Shown: positions 45,910 to 55,038 of the stretch, in pieces
Layout: each line of letters begins with the position of its first letter
Numbering within the stretch: position 1 is the first letter of the stretch
DNA from: DATLLN01 sp963809205
GTDB taxonomy: Bacteria; Actinomycetota; Thermoleophilia; Gaiellales; JAICJC01
Reading direction: 5' to 3'
NCBI GenBank assembly: GCA_963809205.1
Contig: CAWEIS010000004.1
Location: 1 to 64,000 of the forward strand
Length of the DNA stretch: 64,000 nucleotides
The notes under the pieces: generated by a model
The model's database searches: none
Told to the model about the DNA's origin: nothing
What the model saw: the letters and a program-made list of their open reading frames with translations, nothing else
Made by a program: the position numbers and the translations under genes

Positions 45910-47710
45910 CTACCCCAGCTGCTGGTCGAGGTTGACGGCCGCCGAGATCAGCGCGAGGTGCGTGAACGCCTGGGGGAAGTTCCCCAGCTGCTCGCCGGTC
46001 GGCCCGATCTCCTCGGAGTAGAGACCGAGGTGGTTGGCGTATGTCAGCATCTTCTCGAACGCCAGCCGTGCCTCGTTCAGGCGGCCGGCGCGGGCCAGCG
46101 CCTCGACCCACCAGAACGAGCAGATCGAGAACGTGCCCTCGTCGCCCTGCAGCCCGTCCGGCGAGGCGGAGACGTTGTACCGGTAGACAAGGCTGTCGGA
46201 GACGAGCTCGTTGCCGATGGCGTCGAGCGTCGACAGCCAGCGCGGATCGCGCGGCGCGATGAACTTGGTCAGCGGCATCAGCAGCACCGACGCGTCCAGC
46301 ACCTCGGTGTCGTAGTGCTGGGTGAAGGCACGCCGGCCCTCGTTCCAGCCGCGCTCCATCACCTGGCGGGCGATCTTGTCGCGCACCTCGAGCCACCCGA
46401 CGAGGTCGGCCGGCAGCCCGCGCTGGCGCGACATGCGCACCATCCGCTCGATCGCCACCCAGCTCATCAGCCGCGAGAAGGTGAAGTGCTGCTGGCCGCC
46501 GCGCGTCTCCCAGATCCCCTCGTCCGGCCGGTCCCAGTTGGCGGCCAGCCAGTCGACCACCTTGGTCAGCGACATCCAGGCGTCGTAGCCAATCGGCTCG
46601 CCGTACTTGTTGTAAAGGTAGATCGAGTCGATCAGCTCGCCATAGATGTCGAGCTGAAGCTGATCGGCGGCGCTGTTGCCGATGCGCACCGGCGCCGAGC
46701 CCATATAGCCCTCGAGGTGGGGGAGCACCTGCTCCTCGAGGTCGGCGCGGCCGTCGATCCCGTACATGATCTGGAGCGGCCCCTCGGCGAGGCTGCCCTC
46801 GTCCCGGTAACGGTCGGTCAGCCAGCCCATGAAGGCGCCCGCCTCCTCGGTGAAGCCGAGCCGCAGCAGCGCGTACAGCGAGAAGGCGGCGTCGCGGATC
46901 CAGGTGTAGCGGTAGTCCCAGTTGCGCTCGCCGCCGAGCGTCTCGGGCAGGCTGGTGGTCGGCGCGGCGACGATCGCGCCGGTCGGCTTGTAGGTGAGCA
47001 TCTTCAGCGTCAGCGCCGAGCGGTGCACCATCTCGCGCCAGCGGCCGCGGTAGCGGGACTTGGCGATCCAGTTGCGCCAGAAGCTGACGGTGTGGGCGAA
47101 GGCCTCGGTCGCCTCGCCCTCGGTGAAGCGGCGCGGCTCGTAACCGGGCTCGACGCGGGACAACGAGATGTTCATCCAGTCGCCAGCCTCGAGCGTGCAC
47201 TCGAATGCGACGTCGTTGCCGTCCATGCTCATCGGGCGGTCGGACTCCAGCGCGAGCGTCAGCGCCGCTCCGCGGAACAGCACGCCGCCGTCGCCCTCGA
47301 CCAGCTCATGCTCGGCGCGGGCGTAGTCGAACCGTGGGGCGGCACCTGACGCGAAACCGCATCTGCCCGCGGACGCAGTGCACGCAGCGCACCAGCCGGT
47401 GCTCACCCAGGTCGTGCTGCGGGCCGATCGGCATGAAGTCCGTCAACTCGCCGACGCCGTCCGGCGTCAGGAAGCGGGTGTAGAGGATGTTCGTGTCGGG
47501 CAGGTAGAGCTGCTTCGTCTTGTACTCGCCGTCCGCCGGAGCGATCTGGAAGTACCCGCCCTTGTGGACGTCGAGGATCGCGCCGAACACGCTGGGGGCG
47601 TCGAACCGGGGGCAGCAGTACCAGTCGATCGACCCGTCGGTGCCCACCAGAGCGACGGTGTGGAGGTCGCCGATGACGCCGTGCTCGGCGATGGGCAGGT
47701 AGTCGCGCAT
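45910..47710 (-). pseudogene. GH15-family glycoside hydrolase (trehalase/glucoamylase-like) with one frameshift
   Basis: A GH15 enzyme of about 600 aa split in two. The N-terminal frame (from ATG 47710) has YLPIAEHGVIGDLHTVALVG and IDWYCCPRFDAPSVFG; it runs to HRLVRCVHCVRGQMRFRVRC. One surplus C in the run at 47336-47339 shifts it; the next frame resumes PRFDYARAEHEL and continues through the (alpha/alpha)6 barrel with NWDYRYTWIRDAAFSLYALL, QLQLDIYGELIDS and FSICSFWWVEALARAG to NLDQQLG. Relatives hydrolyse trehalose or terminal alpha-glucosides. Residues on both sides of the break are well preserved. The ATG is preceded by TAGGAT at 9 nt. Confidence 0.8.
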
Positions 47711-47719
47711 CGCCGGATG

Positions 47720-47725
47720 ATCCTA
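47720..47725 (-). promoter_or_regulatory. -10 element TAGGAT, leaderless promoter
   Basis: Minus-strand TAGGAT ends 9 nt before the GH15 ATG at 47710. It lies back to back with the tRNA-Asp promoter. Confidence 0.5.
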
Positions 47726-47750
47726 CGCGTCCCGGATGACGCTCCACGGG

Positions 47751-47756
47751 TATACT
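47751..47756 (+). promoter_or_regulatory. -10 element TATACT for tRNA-Asp
   Basis: A near-consensus TATACT lies 26 nt before the tRNA 5' end, which would give a precursor leader of about 20 nt. Confidence 0.45.
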
Positions 47757-47782
47757 CAGCCGCGCGCCCGCACGGCGCACAC

Positions 47783-47856
47783 GGGGGCGTAGTTCAGTCG
47801 GTTAGAACGCCGGCCTGTCACGCCGGAGGTCGCGGGTTCGAGTCCCGTCGCTCCCG
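47783..47856 (+). tRNA. tRNA-Asp (anticodon GTC)
   Basis: 74-nt cloverleaf: acceptor GGGGGCG/CGCTCCC (one G-U), anticodon stem CCGGC/GCCGG with loop CTGTCAC, T-arm GCGGG-TTCGAGT-CCCGT, discriminator G as expected for Asp. CCA is not encoded. Confidence 0.95.
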
Positions 47857-47949
47857 TTTCACTCTCCGCGCCGTCGGTCGCCCGAGCCGTGCATCGTCTG
47901 CCGCCGCACCGGGCAGGCAGCCTGCAGAAGCCCACCGAGAGGAGTCGCC

Positions 47950-48627
47950 ATGAAGCCACGCACAGTTGTGTCGGCGAAGGAGTGGGAAGCCGCACGCCAG
48001 AAGCTGCTGGTCAGGGAGAAGGAGCACACCCGCGCCCGTGACGCGCTCGCCGCCCAGCGGCGGCGGATGCCATGGCAGGCCGTGGAGCGGGACTACGAGT
48101 TCACCGGCCCCGAGGGCAGCGCGAGCCTGGTCGACCTGTTCGACGGTCGGCAGCAGCTGATCGTGTACCGCGCCTTCTACGAGCCCGGTGTCGGCGGATG
48201 GCCGGAGCACGCATGCATCGGATGCTCGATGGTGGCCGACCAGGTCGCCCACGTGGCGCACCTGAACGCCCGCGACACCACGCTCGTGTTCGTCTCGCGC
48301 GCACCCCAGGAGGAGATCCAGCGCCTAAGGGCGCGGATGGGCTGGGAGATGCCGTGGTACACCCTGACCGACGAGTTCGACGCCGACTTCGGCGTGGGCG
48401 AGTGGCATGGCACGAACGCGTTCATCCGCGACGGCGACGACGTCTATCGCACGTACTTCATCGACGCCCGGGGCGACGAGGCGATGGGGAGCACCTGGAA
48501 CTACCTCGACATGACCGCGCTGGGGCGCCAGGAGGAGTGGGAGGACTCGCCGGAGGGATACCCGCAGACGCCGCCGTACCGCTGGTGGATCTGGCACGAC
48601 GAGCCGCAGCGCGCCGAGACCCGCTGA
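47950..48627 (+). CDS. DUF899 family thioredoxin-like protein
   Basis: A 225-aa protein with GAGGAG 6 nt before the ATG. DUF899 landmarks: LLVREKEHTRARDALAAQRRRMPW at the start, DYEFTGPEG, LIVYRAFYEP, CIGCSMVADQVAHVAHLNARDTTLVFVSRAP, WYTLTDEFDADFGV, FIRDGDDVYRTYF and the ending WNYLDMTALGRQEEWEDSP-GYPQTPPYRWWIWHD. The fold is thioredoxin-like; the CIGCSM motif gives a CxxC pair in place of the thioredoxin WCGPC. No reaction is established for the family. It follows tRNA-Asp and has no obvious partner gene. Confidence 0.9.
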   Translation: MKPRTVVSAKEWEAARQKLLVREKEHTRARDALAAQRRRMPWQAVERDYEFTGPEGSASLVDLFDGRQQLIVYRAFYEPGVGGWPEHACIGCSMVADQVAHVAHLNARDTTLVFVSRAPQEEIQRLRARMGWEMPWYTLTDEFDADFGVGEWHGTNAFIRDGDDVYRTYFIDARGDEAMGSTWNYLDMTALGRQEEWEDSPEGYPQTPPYRWWIWHDEPQRAETR

Positions 48628-48664
48628 GCGCAAAGCTGGCGCCGCCCGCGTGTGACGCTGACGG

Positions 48665-50059
48665 CTAGTGGTGGAAGCTCTGCGCGCTGGAGGCGTCGTG
48701 CACCGGCTCGGCCTGCTGCTGCAGCTTCGGCAGCTGCCGCTTGAGGTCGGCGATCATCAGGTCGCCCAGGTCGTGGCTGAACCCCTGGCGGACAACGACC
48801 CGCAGCGCGGCGAGATCCTCGCGGTTCTTGGGGAACGTGTACGCCGGGATCTGCCAGCCCCTCTCACGCATCGCGTTCGAGACGTCGAACACCGTGAAGT
48901 TGGTCACGTCGTCGTTGAGCGTGAAGGCGAACACCGGGAGCTGGTCGCCGGTCGTCAGCAGCCGGAACGGGCCGAGGCCGGCGATCTGCGTGGACAGCCC
49001 CATGGCGATGGCCCGCGCATAGCCCTGAACCTTCGCGTAGCCGTTGAAGCCGAGGCGCAGGAAGTTGTAGTACTGCGCGACCACCTGTGCGCCCGGCCGC
49101 GAGAAGTTCAGCGCGAACGTGGGCATGTTGTCACCCAGGTAGTTGACCCAGAAGATCAGGTCCTCGGGCAACGACGCGGAGTCGCGCCAGATGATCCAGC
49201 CCACGCCGGGGTAGACCAGGCCGTACTTGTGCCCCGAGGCATTGATCGACGAGACCCGCGGCAACCGGAAGTCCCATTCCAGGTCCAGGTCGAGGAACGG
49301 GGCGATGAACGCCCCAGACGCCCCGTCGACGTGCACCGGCACGTCGATCCCGGTCTCCTTCTGGAACGCGTCGAGCGCGTCGCAGATGTCCTTGACCGGC
49401 TCGTAGGCGCCATCAAAGGTCGAGCCGAGGATGGCGACCACGCCGATAGTGTTCTCGTCGCAGAGCTTCACCGCCTCCTCGGCCGACAGGGTGAAACGCT
49501 CGCCCTCCATCGGCACCAGCCGCATCTCGACGTCCCAGTAGTTGGCGAACTTCTCCCAGCAGATCTGGACGTTGATGCCCATCACGATGTTCGGCTTGTC
49601 GATCGGCTCGCCCGCTGCCTTGCGCCGCTTCTGCCACCGCCGTTTGAGCGCCAGGCCGCCGAGCATCGCCGCCTCACTCGAACCGGTGGTCGAGCAGCCG
49701 GTCGCGTCGGTCGCATTGGGCGCGCTCCAGAGCCGGCTGAGGATGTTCACGCAGCGCATCTCAAGCTCCGCTGTCTGCGGGTACTCGTCCTTGTCGATCA
49801 TGTTCTTGTCGGAGCACTCGGCCATCAGCCGCGCGGCCTGCGGTTCCATCCACGTGCTGACGAACGTCGCCATGTTCAGGCGCGCGTTGCCGTCGAGCAT
49901 CAGCTCGTCGTGAATGATCTGGTACGCCACCTCAGGCGGCATCTCGTTCTGCGGAATGGCGTGGCGGGGGATCCGCGTGCCGGGCTCGAGCTCGAAGATC
50001 GGCGCCAGCGAGATGTCGTGCTCAGGGCCGTGCTGCGCGTCGGGATGCTTCAGTGCCAT
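48665..50059 (-). CDS. gadB: Glutamate decarboxylase
   Basis: A 464-aa PLP enzyme read from the ATG at 50059 with GGAG upstream. GadB landmarks: RIPRHAIPQNEMPPEVAYQIIHDELMLDGN, NLATF-type NMATFVSTWMEP, CSTTGSSEAAMLGGLALKRRW, VHVDGASGAFIAPF, and INASGHKYGLVYPGVGW with the Schiff-base Lys (about residue 276). The enzyme converts L-glutamate to GABA, consuming a proton and supporting acid resistance. The C-terminus ends SFHH; in E. coli GadB a His in the same short tail closes the active site at neutral pH, so similar pH gating is plausible. No GadC antiporter is next to it. Confidence 0.95.
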   Translation of the reverse strand: MALKHPDAQHGPEHDISLAPIFELEPGTRIPRHAIPQNEMPPEVAYQIIHDELMLDGNARLNMATFVSTWMEPQAARLMAECSDKNMIDKDEYPQTAELEMRCVNILSRLWSAPNATDATGCSTTGSSEAAMLGGLALKRRWQKRRKAAGEPIDKPNIVMGINVQICWEKFANYWDVEMRLVPMEGERFTLSAEEAVKLCDENTIGVVAILGSTFDGAYEPVKDICDALDAFQKETGIDVPVHVDGASGAFIAPFLDLDLEWDFRLPRVSSINASGHKYGLVYPGVGWIIWRDSASLPEDLIFWVNYLGDNMPTFALNFSRPGAQVVAQYYNFLRLGFNGYAKVQGYARAIAMGLSTQIAGLGPFRLLTTGDQLPVFAFTLNDDVTNFTVFDVSNAMRERGWQIPAYTFPKNREDLAALRVVVRQGFSHDLGDLMIADLKRQLPKLQQQAEPVHDASSAQSFHH

Positions 50060-50087
50060 GCCACCACTCCGATCGGTTTCAGGTGTC

Positions 50088-50642
50088 CTACGAGCCGGAG
50101 CCGGTGAGCTGCTTGCAGGCATCCGACTTCTGGAAGGCGTCGTTCAACTCGCCCCTGGTGTCGGCCTGGTCGAGCGTCGAGAGCGCCGCCGAGACCTGCG
50201 TGCTCATCTGGGACAGCGTCGCGCCGACCGACGTCGCGATCCCCACCGCGGCAGTCGGGCCGGATGCGCCCTCGACGGCCTGGTTGATCTGCTCTACGTC
50301 CGCGTCGAGCTCGGACGAAAGCTTGGTCAGCGCCTCCTGGGCCTGCTGGCCCGACTCGGTGTCCGGGCGGCCCAGGCCCTTGAGATCTGACGACAGCTTC
50401 GACGTCGCATCCTTGACCTGGTTGACCGCGGACTTCACCTGATCCTGGCTCATGCTTCCGCCCGTGATCGAGGCGCCGGCATTGGTCACGGATGACTTCC
50501 AGGTGTTCAGCGAGCCACAGACCCCGTCCGCCCACGTCTCGGCGGACGACTTGCTGGAGCCGCCGCCCGACCCGCCGCAGCCCGACGCGACCAGCATCGC
50601 GACCAGCGGGACGACAAGCAGTGACCGACGGAACCACGGCAT
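50088..50642 (-). CDS. Putative lipoprotein, helical, unknown function
   Basis: A 184-aa protein read from the ATG at 50642 (TAGGCT at 8 nt upstream). Lipoprotein signal: FRRSLLVVPLVAMLVASGC with a good lipobox, then a Gly/Ser-rich linker. The mature chain is almost entirely helical and polar, with regular heptads (QVKSAVNQVKDATSKLSSDL and onward) and two Cys (VCGSLN, DACKQL) that probably close the bundle by a disulfide. Similar small helical lipoproteins are widespread in Actinobacteria with no known role. It lies between cydC and gadB on the same strand and has its own promoter box. Confidence 0.7.
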   Translation of the reverse strand: MPWFRRSLLVVPLVAMLVASGCGGSGGGSSKSSAETWADGVCGSLNTWKSSVTNAGASITGGSMSQDQVKSAVNQVKDATSKLSSDLKGLGRPDTESGQQAQEALTKLSSELDADVEQINQAVEGASGPTAAVGIATSVGATLSQMSTQVSAALSTLDQADTRGELNDAFQKSDACKQLTGSGS

Positions 50643-50650
50643 AGCCGTAC

Positions 50651-50656
50651 AGCCTA
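50651..50656 (-). promoter_or_regulatory. -10 element TAGGCT, leaderless promoter
   Basis: Minus-strand TAGGCT ends 8 nt before the lipoprotein ATG at 50642, inside the short gap after cydC. It sets the lipoprotein gene apart from the cyd operon. Confidence 0.5.
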
Positions 50657-50679
50657 CGCGCTCGGACGCCGCGCGGACA

Positions 50680-52308
50680 TCATCCACATGAGACGATCCG
50701 GTCGACCAGGTCGAGACCCTCGCCGCGGTGCGTGATCAGCAGCACCGTGCGGTCGCCGGCCGCAGCAAACGTGTCGCGGACGAGCGCCTCGGCGGTCTCC
50801 GGGTCGAGGTGCGCAGTCGGCTCGTCCAGCACCAGCACCGGCGAGTCCGCCAGCAGGGCGCGGGCCAGCACCAGCCGCTGCCGCTGCCCGCCCGACAGGC
50901 GAGAGCCGTCCTCGCCGACCAGCGTGTCCAGCCCGTCGGGCAGCGTGCGCACCCAGTCCGCGAGCTGTGCGCGTCCGAGCGCCTCGAACAGCTGGTCGTC
51001 GGGCGCGCCCGGGCGCGCCAGTCGCAGGTTCTCGCGGATCGTCGAGTTGAAGACGTGCGCCTCCTGGCCGGCCAATGCGAAGGTGCGACGCACGTCCTCG
51101 GCGCGGTGCTCGCGCTCGTCGTGCCCGGCGATCGCCACCCGCCCTCTCTCCGGGTCGAGAAAGCGCAGCAGCAGGTTGGTGACCGTCGTCTTGCCGGCGC
51201 CGCTGGGGCCGACAAGGGCGACGCAGCTGCCGGGATCGAGGCGGAGGTCGAATCCGGCGAACGCCGGCTCATCGGCCCCGGGGTAGCGGGCGGTGACGCG
51301 CTCCAGCGCGACGTCGGGGCGACCCGGGGGCGGCGGCAGGGGATGCGTCGGGTCTGCCACCTCGGGCCGACGGTCGACCAGATCCAGCACCCGCGCGCCC
51401 GCGGAGCGCATCGCGGCCAGTTCGCGGGCGGCGGCGGGGAGCGACGCAACCCCCTCGAACGCGGCCAGCGCGAGCAGGACGAGCGCGGCGATCAGCACGG
51501 CATCGAGCCGTCCGGCGGCGTGTGCGGAGACGGCGACGGCCAGCACGGCGGCCGCAGTCACGCCGGTCACCGCCACCGACAGCGCCTCCACCCCGCCGGC
51601 CACCCAGGCGTCGCGACGGGCGAGCCGCGCCAGCTCGTGGTCACGCTCGCGGACCGCGGCGATCACCCGGTCGGCGGCGCCGAACGCGACCAGCTCGGGG
51701 GCGCCGCGCAGGAGCTCGAGCAGCTCACCGCTCAACTCGCCACGGACGGGCGACTGCCGGGCCCCGGCGCTGCGCCCCGCCCAGCCGGCCAGTGCCGGCA
51801 CGCCAACGCCCCCGGCGACCAGCCCGGCCGCCAGGATCATCCCCGCCTCCGGAAGCACGATGCCTGCGGTGACAACACAGACAACGGACGACGCTGCGGC
51901 GACCAGCACCGGGCCGACGGCACGCACGTACAGCCCCTGGAGGGCGTCGATGTCGCCCACCATCCGGCGCACCAGGTCACCGCGGCGGAATCCCTCGAGC
52001 CCGGCCGGCGCCAGCGGCTCGATCCGTGCGAACACGACCGCGCGGACGCGCACCAGCGAGCGCAGCGCGAGGTCGTGCGACGCCAGGCGCTCCAGGTAGC
52101 GCGCGATCGGGCGGGCCAGGCCGAAGAACCGCACCCCGACGATGGCGACGGTCAGCTCGAGCACGGGCGGATGCTGGGCTGCGCGGGAAATCAGGTAGCC
52201 CGACGTCGTCATCAGCCCGACGCCGAACAGCACGGTCGCCGTGCCCAGCCCCACGGCCAGTGCCACGCGTCCGCGGGGCATGCCGGCCAGCGCGAGCAGC
52301 CGGCGCAT
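50680..52308 (-). CDS. cydC: CydC-type ABC exporter half-transporter
   Basis: A 542-aa fused permease-ATPase whose ATG overlaps the cydD stop (TGATG). About six N-terminal helices with LMTTSGYLISRAAQHPPVLELTVAIVGVR and FFGLARPIARYLERL, both typical of CydC. NBD: Walker A GPSGAGKTT, Q-loop AGQEAHVF, signature LSGGQRQRLVLARALL, Walker B PVLVLDEPTAHLD and switch His in LLITHRGEGLD. With CydD it forms the heterodimer that exports glutathione or cysteine and haem-related cargo needed for cytochrome bd assembly. The long frame upstream of 52308 is a shadow of cydD. Confidence 0.92.
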   Translation of the reverse strand: MRRLLALAGMPRGRVALAVGLGTATVLFGVGLMTTSGYLISRAAQHPPVLELTVAIVGVRFFGLARPIARYLERLASHDLALRSLVRVRAVVFARIEPLAPAGLEGFRRGDLVRRMVGDIDALQGLYVRAVGPVLVAAASSVVCVVTAGIVLPEAGMILAAGLVAGGVGVPALAGWAGRSAGARQSPVRGELSGELLELLRGAPELVAFGAADRVIAAVRERDHELARLARRDAWVAGGVEALSVAVTGVTAAAVLAVAVSAHAAGRLDAVLIAALVLLALAAFEGVASLPAAARELAAMRSAGARVLDLVDRRPEVADPTHPLPPPPGRPDVALERVTARYPGADEPAFAGFDLRLDPGSCVALVGPSGAGKTTVTNLLLRFLDPERGRVAIAGHDEREHRAEDVRRTFALAGQEAHVFNSTIRENLRLARPGAPDDQLFEALGRAQLADWVRTLPDGLDTLVGEDGSRLSGGQRQRLVLARALLADSPVLVLDEPTAHLDPETAEALVRDTFAAAGDRTVLLITHRGEGLDLVDRIVSCG

Positions 52309-53984
52309 CACGCCGCCCCCACCGGGATGAGGGCGCCGGCGGAGTCGAGCCGCACTGCGCGGTCGGCCAGGTTCGCGAGCCGAGGATCGTGGGTGATCAC
52401 GAGCACGGTGCTGTCCAGGCCGGCGATCGCCTCGGCTACCAGATCGCCGCTCGCGGCGTCGAGGTTGGCCGTCGGCTCGTCGAGGATGACCAGCGCCGCG
52501 TCCGGGAGGAACGCACGAGCGAGAGCGATCCGCTGACGCTGGCCGGCGGACAGCGCGCGGCCGGCCTCGCCGACCAAGGTCGCATAGCCGTCGGGCAGCG
52601 CGCGGATGAAGGCGTCGGCACCCGCCCTCTCCGCCGCGTCGCGGACGGCGTCGTCGGTGGCACCGGGCGCACCCAGAGCGATATTGGCGGCAACCGTGCC
52701 GCGAAACAGCGTCGGACCCTGCGGCACCCACGCCACCTGCGCGCGCCAGCCCGCGACGTCGCAGGCCGCGAGGTCGACGCCGCCCACGGACACTCGCCCG
52801 GCGGATGGGTCGACGAACCGCAGCAGCAGCGACGCGACGGTGCTCTTTCCGGCGCCACTCGGACCGACCAGGGCGACCGTCTCGCCCGCATCCAGCTCCA
52901 GGCTGAAGTGGTCGAGGGCCGGCGACGGCCGGCCCGGGTAGACGACGCTTACCCTCTCGATGGCCACCGGGACGTCGCGCGGGCTGGGGGCAGGGAGCGT
53001 GCCCTGGTGCACCGCGTCCGCGTCGTCGATCAGGTCGAGCAGCCGTCCGGACACCGCCAGCCCGTCGGCCCCGGCGTGGTACTGCGCGGCCAGGTTGCGG
53101 ATCGGCAGGTAGAGCTCGGGCGCCAGCACCAGCACGGTCAGCGCCGGCTCCAGATCGATCGAGCCGTCGACCAGGCGGACGCCGACGGTCACGGCAATCA
53201 GCGCGACCCCGAGCGTCGCCGCCAGCTCGAGCACGGCGCCGGAGAGGAACGCGACCCGCAGCGTCCCCATCGTTGCCCGTCGGTACTCCTCGCTGACGGC
53301 CTCGACCCGCTCCGCCTGCGCGGCCCCGCGGTTGAACGCCCGCAGCGTCGGTAGGCCGCGAACGACGTCGAGGAAGTGCCCGGAGAGCAGGGCCATCGCC
53401 TGCCAGCGCTCGCGCGCCCGATGTGCGGTGTAGCGGCCGATCAGCCACATGAACACGGGCACCAGCGGCAGCGTCAGCAGCATCAGCCCCGCCGACAGCG
53501 GATCGATGACGGCGACCAGCGCGAGCACGGCGACGGGGACGGCGACGGCGAGCACGATCTGTGGCAGGTAGCGGGCGAACACAGTCTCCAGCGCGTCCAC
53601 CCCGTCGACGGCGGCGGCCGCCACCTCGGCGCTCTCGACGCCGTCGAGCGCCGCCGGGCGGTGGCGCAGGCGGGCGCCGACCAGCTCCATACGCAGTGCT
53701 GAGAGCACTCCCGCCGCGGCCCTCCGTCCGGTCACCTCGAACGCCCAAGCGACGAGCGCTCGCGCGCCAACCACGGCGAGCAGCAGGATGACGGAATCCG
53801 TCAGCGCTGAGAGCGCTGCGCCGTCGAACCCGCGGGCCGCGATCCGGGCGAGCAGCACCGCCTGCGCCAGCACCAGCAGCGCGGCGACCAGTCCCAGCGC
53901 GGCGTCGGCGGCAAGCGCGGTGCGCGCCGGGCGCGCGCGATCGAGCAGGCGCGGATCGAGCAGGCGCGGATCGAGCGGGCGCAC
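52308..53984 (-). CDS. cydD: CydD-type ABC exporter half-transporter
   Basis: A 558-aa fused permease-ATPase starting at a GTG one base after the cydB stop. The permease half has LVPVFMWLIGRYTAHRARERWQAMALLSGHFLDVVRGLPTLRAF, the hallmark of CydD. NBD: GPSGAGKSTVASLLLRF, WVPQGPTLFRGTV, LSAGQRQRIALARAFL, LVILDEPTANLD and VLVITHDPRL. Its first residues repeat LDPRLLDPRLLD, encoded by a short tandem 15-bp repeat (about 53938-53975). It is the partner of CydC in the same operon. Length, order and motifs are normal. Confidence 0.92.
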   Translation of the reverse strand: MRPLDPRLLDPRLLDRARPARTALAADAALGLVAALLVLAQAVLLARIAARGFDGAALSALTDSVILLLAVVGARALVAWAFEVTGRRAAAGVLSALRMELVGARLRHRPAALDGVESAEVAAAAVDGVDALETVFARYLPQIVLAVAVPVAVLALVAVIDPLSAGLMLLTLPLVPVFMWLIGRYTAHRARERWQAMALLSGHFLDVVRGLPTLRAFNRGAAQAERVEAVSEEYRRATMGTLRVAFLSGAVLELAATLGVALIAVTVGVRLVDGSIDLEPALTVLVLAPELYLPIRNLAAQYHAGADGLAVSGRLLDLIDDADAVHQGTLPAPSPRDVPVAIERVSVVYPGRPSPALDHFSLELDAGETVALVGPSGAGKSTVASLLLRFVDPSAGRVSVGGVDLAACDVAGWRAQVAWVPQGPTLFRGTVAANIALGAPGATDDAVRDAAERAGADAFIRALPDGYATLVGEAGRALSAGQRQRIALARAFLPDAALVILDEPTANLDAASGDLVAEAIAGLDSTVLVITHDPRLANLADRAVRLDSAGALIPVGAA

Positions 53985-53985
53985 G

Positions 53986-55038
53986 TCAGCCGTCGCCGCG
54001 CCGCGGACCGAGCATGTCGGCCGGGCTGGCGGGCATCTCGGCCTGCCCCAGCCGCGCGCGGAACACGTGGTACGTCCACGCCTGGTAGAGCACCACGATC
54101 GGCAGCAGAACAAGCGCGGCGATCGTCATCACGGTCAGCGTGTAGTGCCCGGACGCGGCGTTGTCGATGGTCAGGCTGTTGCCGAAGCCGGTCGAGGAGA
54201 CCATCACCCGCGGATAGAGCATGGTGAACAGCGACACGACTGCCAACACGATCGTCGCCGCAGTCGCCAGGAACGCCTGGCCCTCGCGGCCGGCGCGGAT
54301 GAGCACGACACTCGCGACCGCCGCGAGCGCGGCGAGCACGATCACGATGATCCCCGGGAACAGATCCTTGTCATTGTTGTCCATACCGACGACAAGCGTG
54401 GCGACCAGGAATGCGGCACCGACCACGGCCGCGACGACCGCCAGCCGGCCGGCCGCGGCCCGCGCCCGGTCGCGGAGCTCGCCCGAGGTGCGAAGCGTCA
54501 GGAACGCGGCGCCATGCAGCGCGAACAGCAGCACCACGGCGACGCCCGCGAGCACGCTGTACCAGGTGAACAGATCCCAGAACGACCCGGCGAACCCGTG
54601 ATCGGAGTCGATCGGCACGCCGTAGAGCAGGCTGGACAGGGCGATGCCCCAGATCAGCGGCGCACCGACCGACGCCGCCGTATTCGCCCACGTCCACAGC
54701 CCCGACCACCGCGGATCCTCGAGCTTGCCCCGCCACTCGAACGAGACAACCCGGCCGATCAGCAGCACCAGCACCAGCAGCAGCGCGACGTAGAAGCCCG
54801 AGAACATGGTCGCGTACCACAGCGGGAACGCAGCGAACGTCGCGCCGCCGGCGACCAGCAGCCAGACCTCGTTGCCATCCCAGACAGGCCCGATCGTGTC
54901 CAGCATCGTGCCCTTCTCCTCGGCGTTGCGGCCGAGGAACGGCAGCAGTATGCCGACGCCGAAGTCGAAACCCTCGAGCACGAAGTAGCCCGTCCAGAGA
55001 ACGGCGAGCAGGCAGAACCAGAGCTCCTGGAGACCCAT
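53986..55038 (-). CDS. cydB: Cytochrome bd oxidase subunit II
   Basis: A 350-aa membrane protein with about nine hydrophobic helices. It opens LQELWFCLLAVLWTGYFVLEGFDFGVG, the invariant CydB start, and has NEVWLLVAGGATFAAFPLWYAT, WRGKLEDPRWSGLW and SSTGFGNSLTIDNAASGHYTLTVM, then LLPIVVLYQAWTYHVFR near the end. It pairs with CydA to form the quinol oxidase that reduces O2 to water with high affinity, and stabilises the haem pocket. Its ATG overlaps the cydA stop (TGATG), so the subunits are translationally coupled. Confidence 0.95.
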   Translation of the reverse strand: MGLQELWFCLLAVLWTGYFVLEGFDFGVGILLPFLGRNAEEKGTMLDTIGPVWDGNEVWLLVAGGATFAAFPLWYATMFSGFYVALLLVLVLLIGRVVSFEWRGKLEDPRWSGLWTWANTAASVGAPLIWGIALSSLLYGVPIDSDHGFAGSFWDLFTWYSVLAGVAVVLLFALHGAAFLTLRTSGELRDRARAAAGRLAVVAAVVGAAFLVATLVVGMDNNDKDLFPGIIVIVLAALAAVASVVLIRAGREGQAFLATAATIVLAVVSLFTMLYPRVMVSSTGFGNSLTIDNAASGHYTLTVMTIAALVLLPIVVLYQAWTYHVFRARLGQAEMPASPADMLGPRRGDG

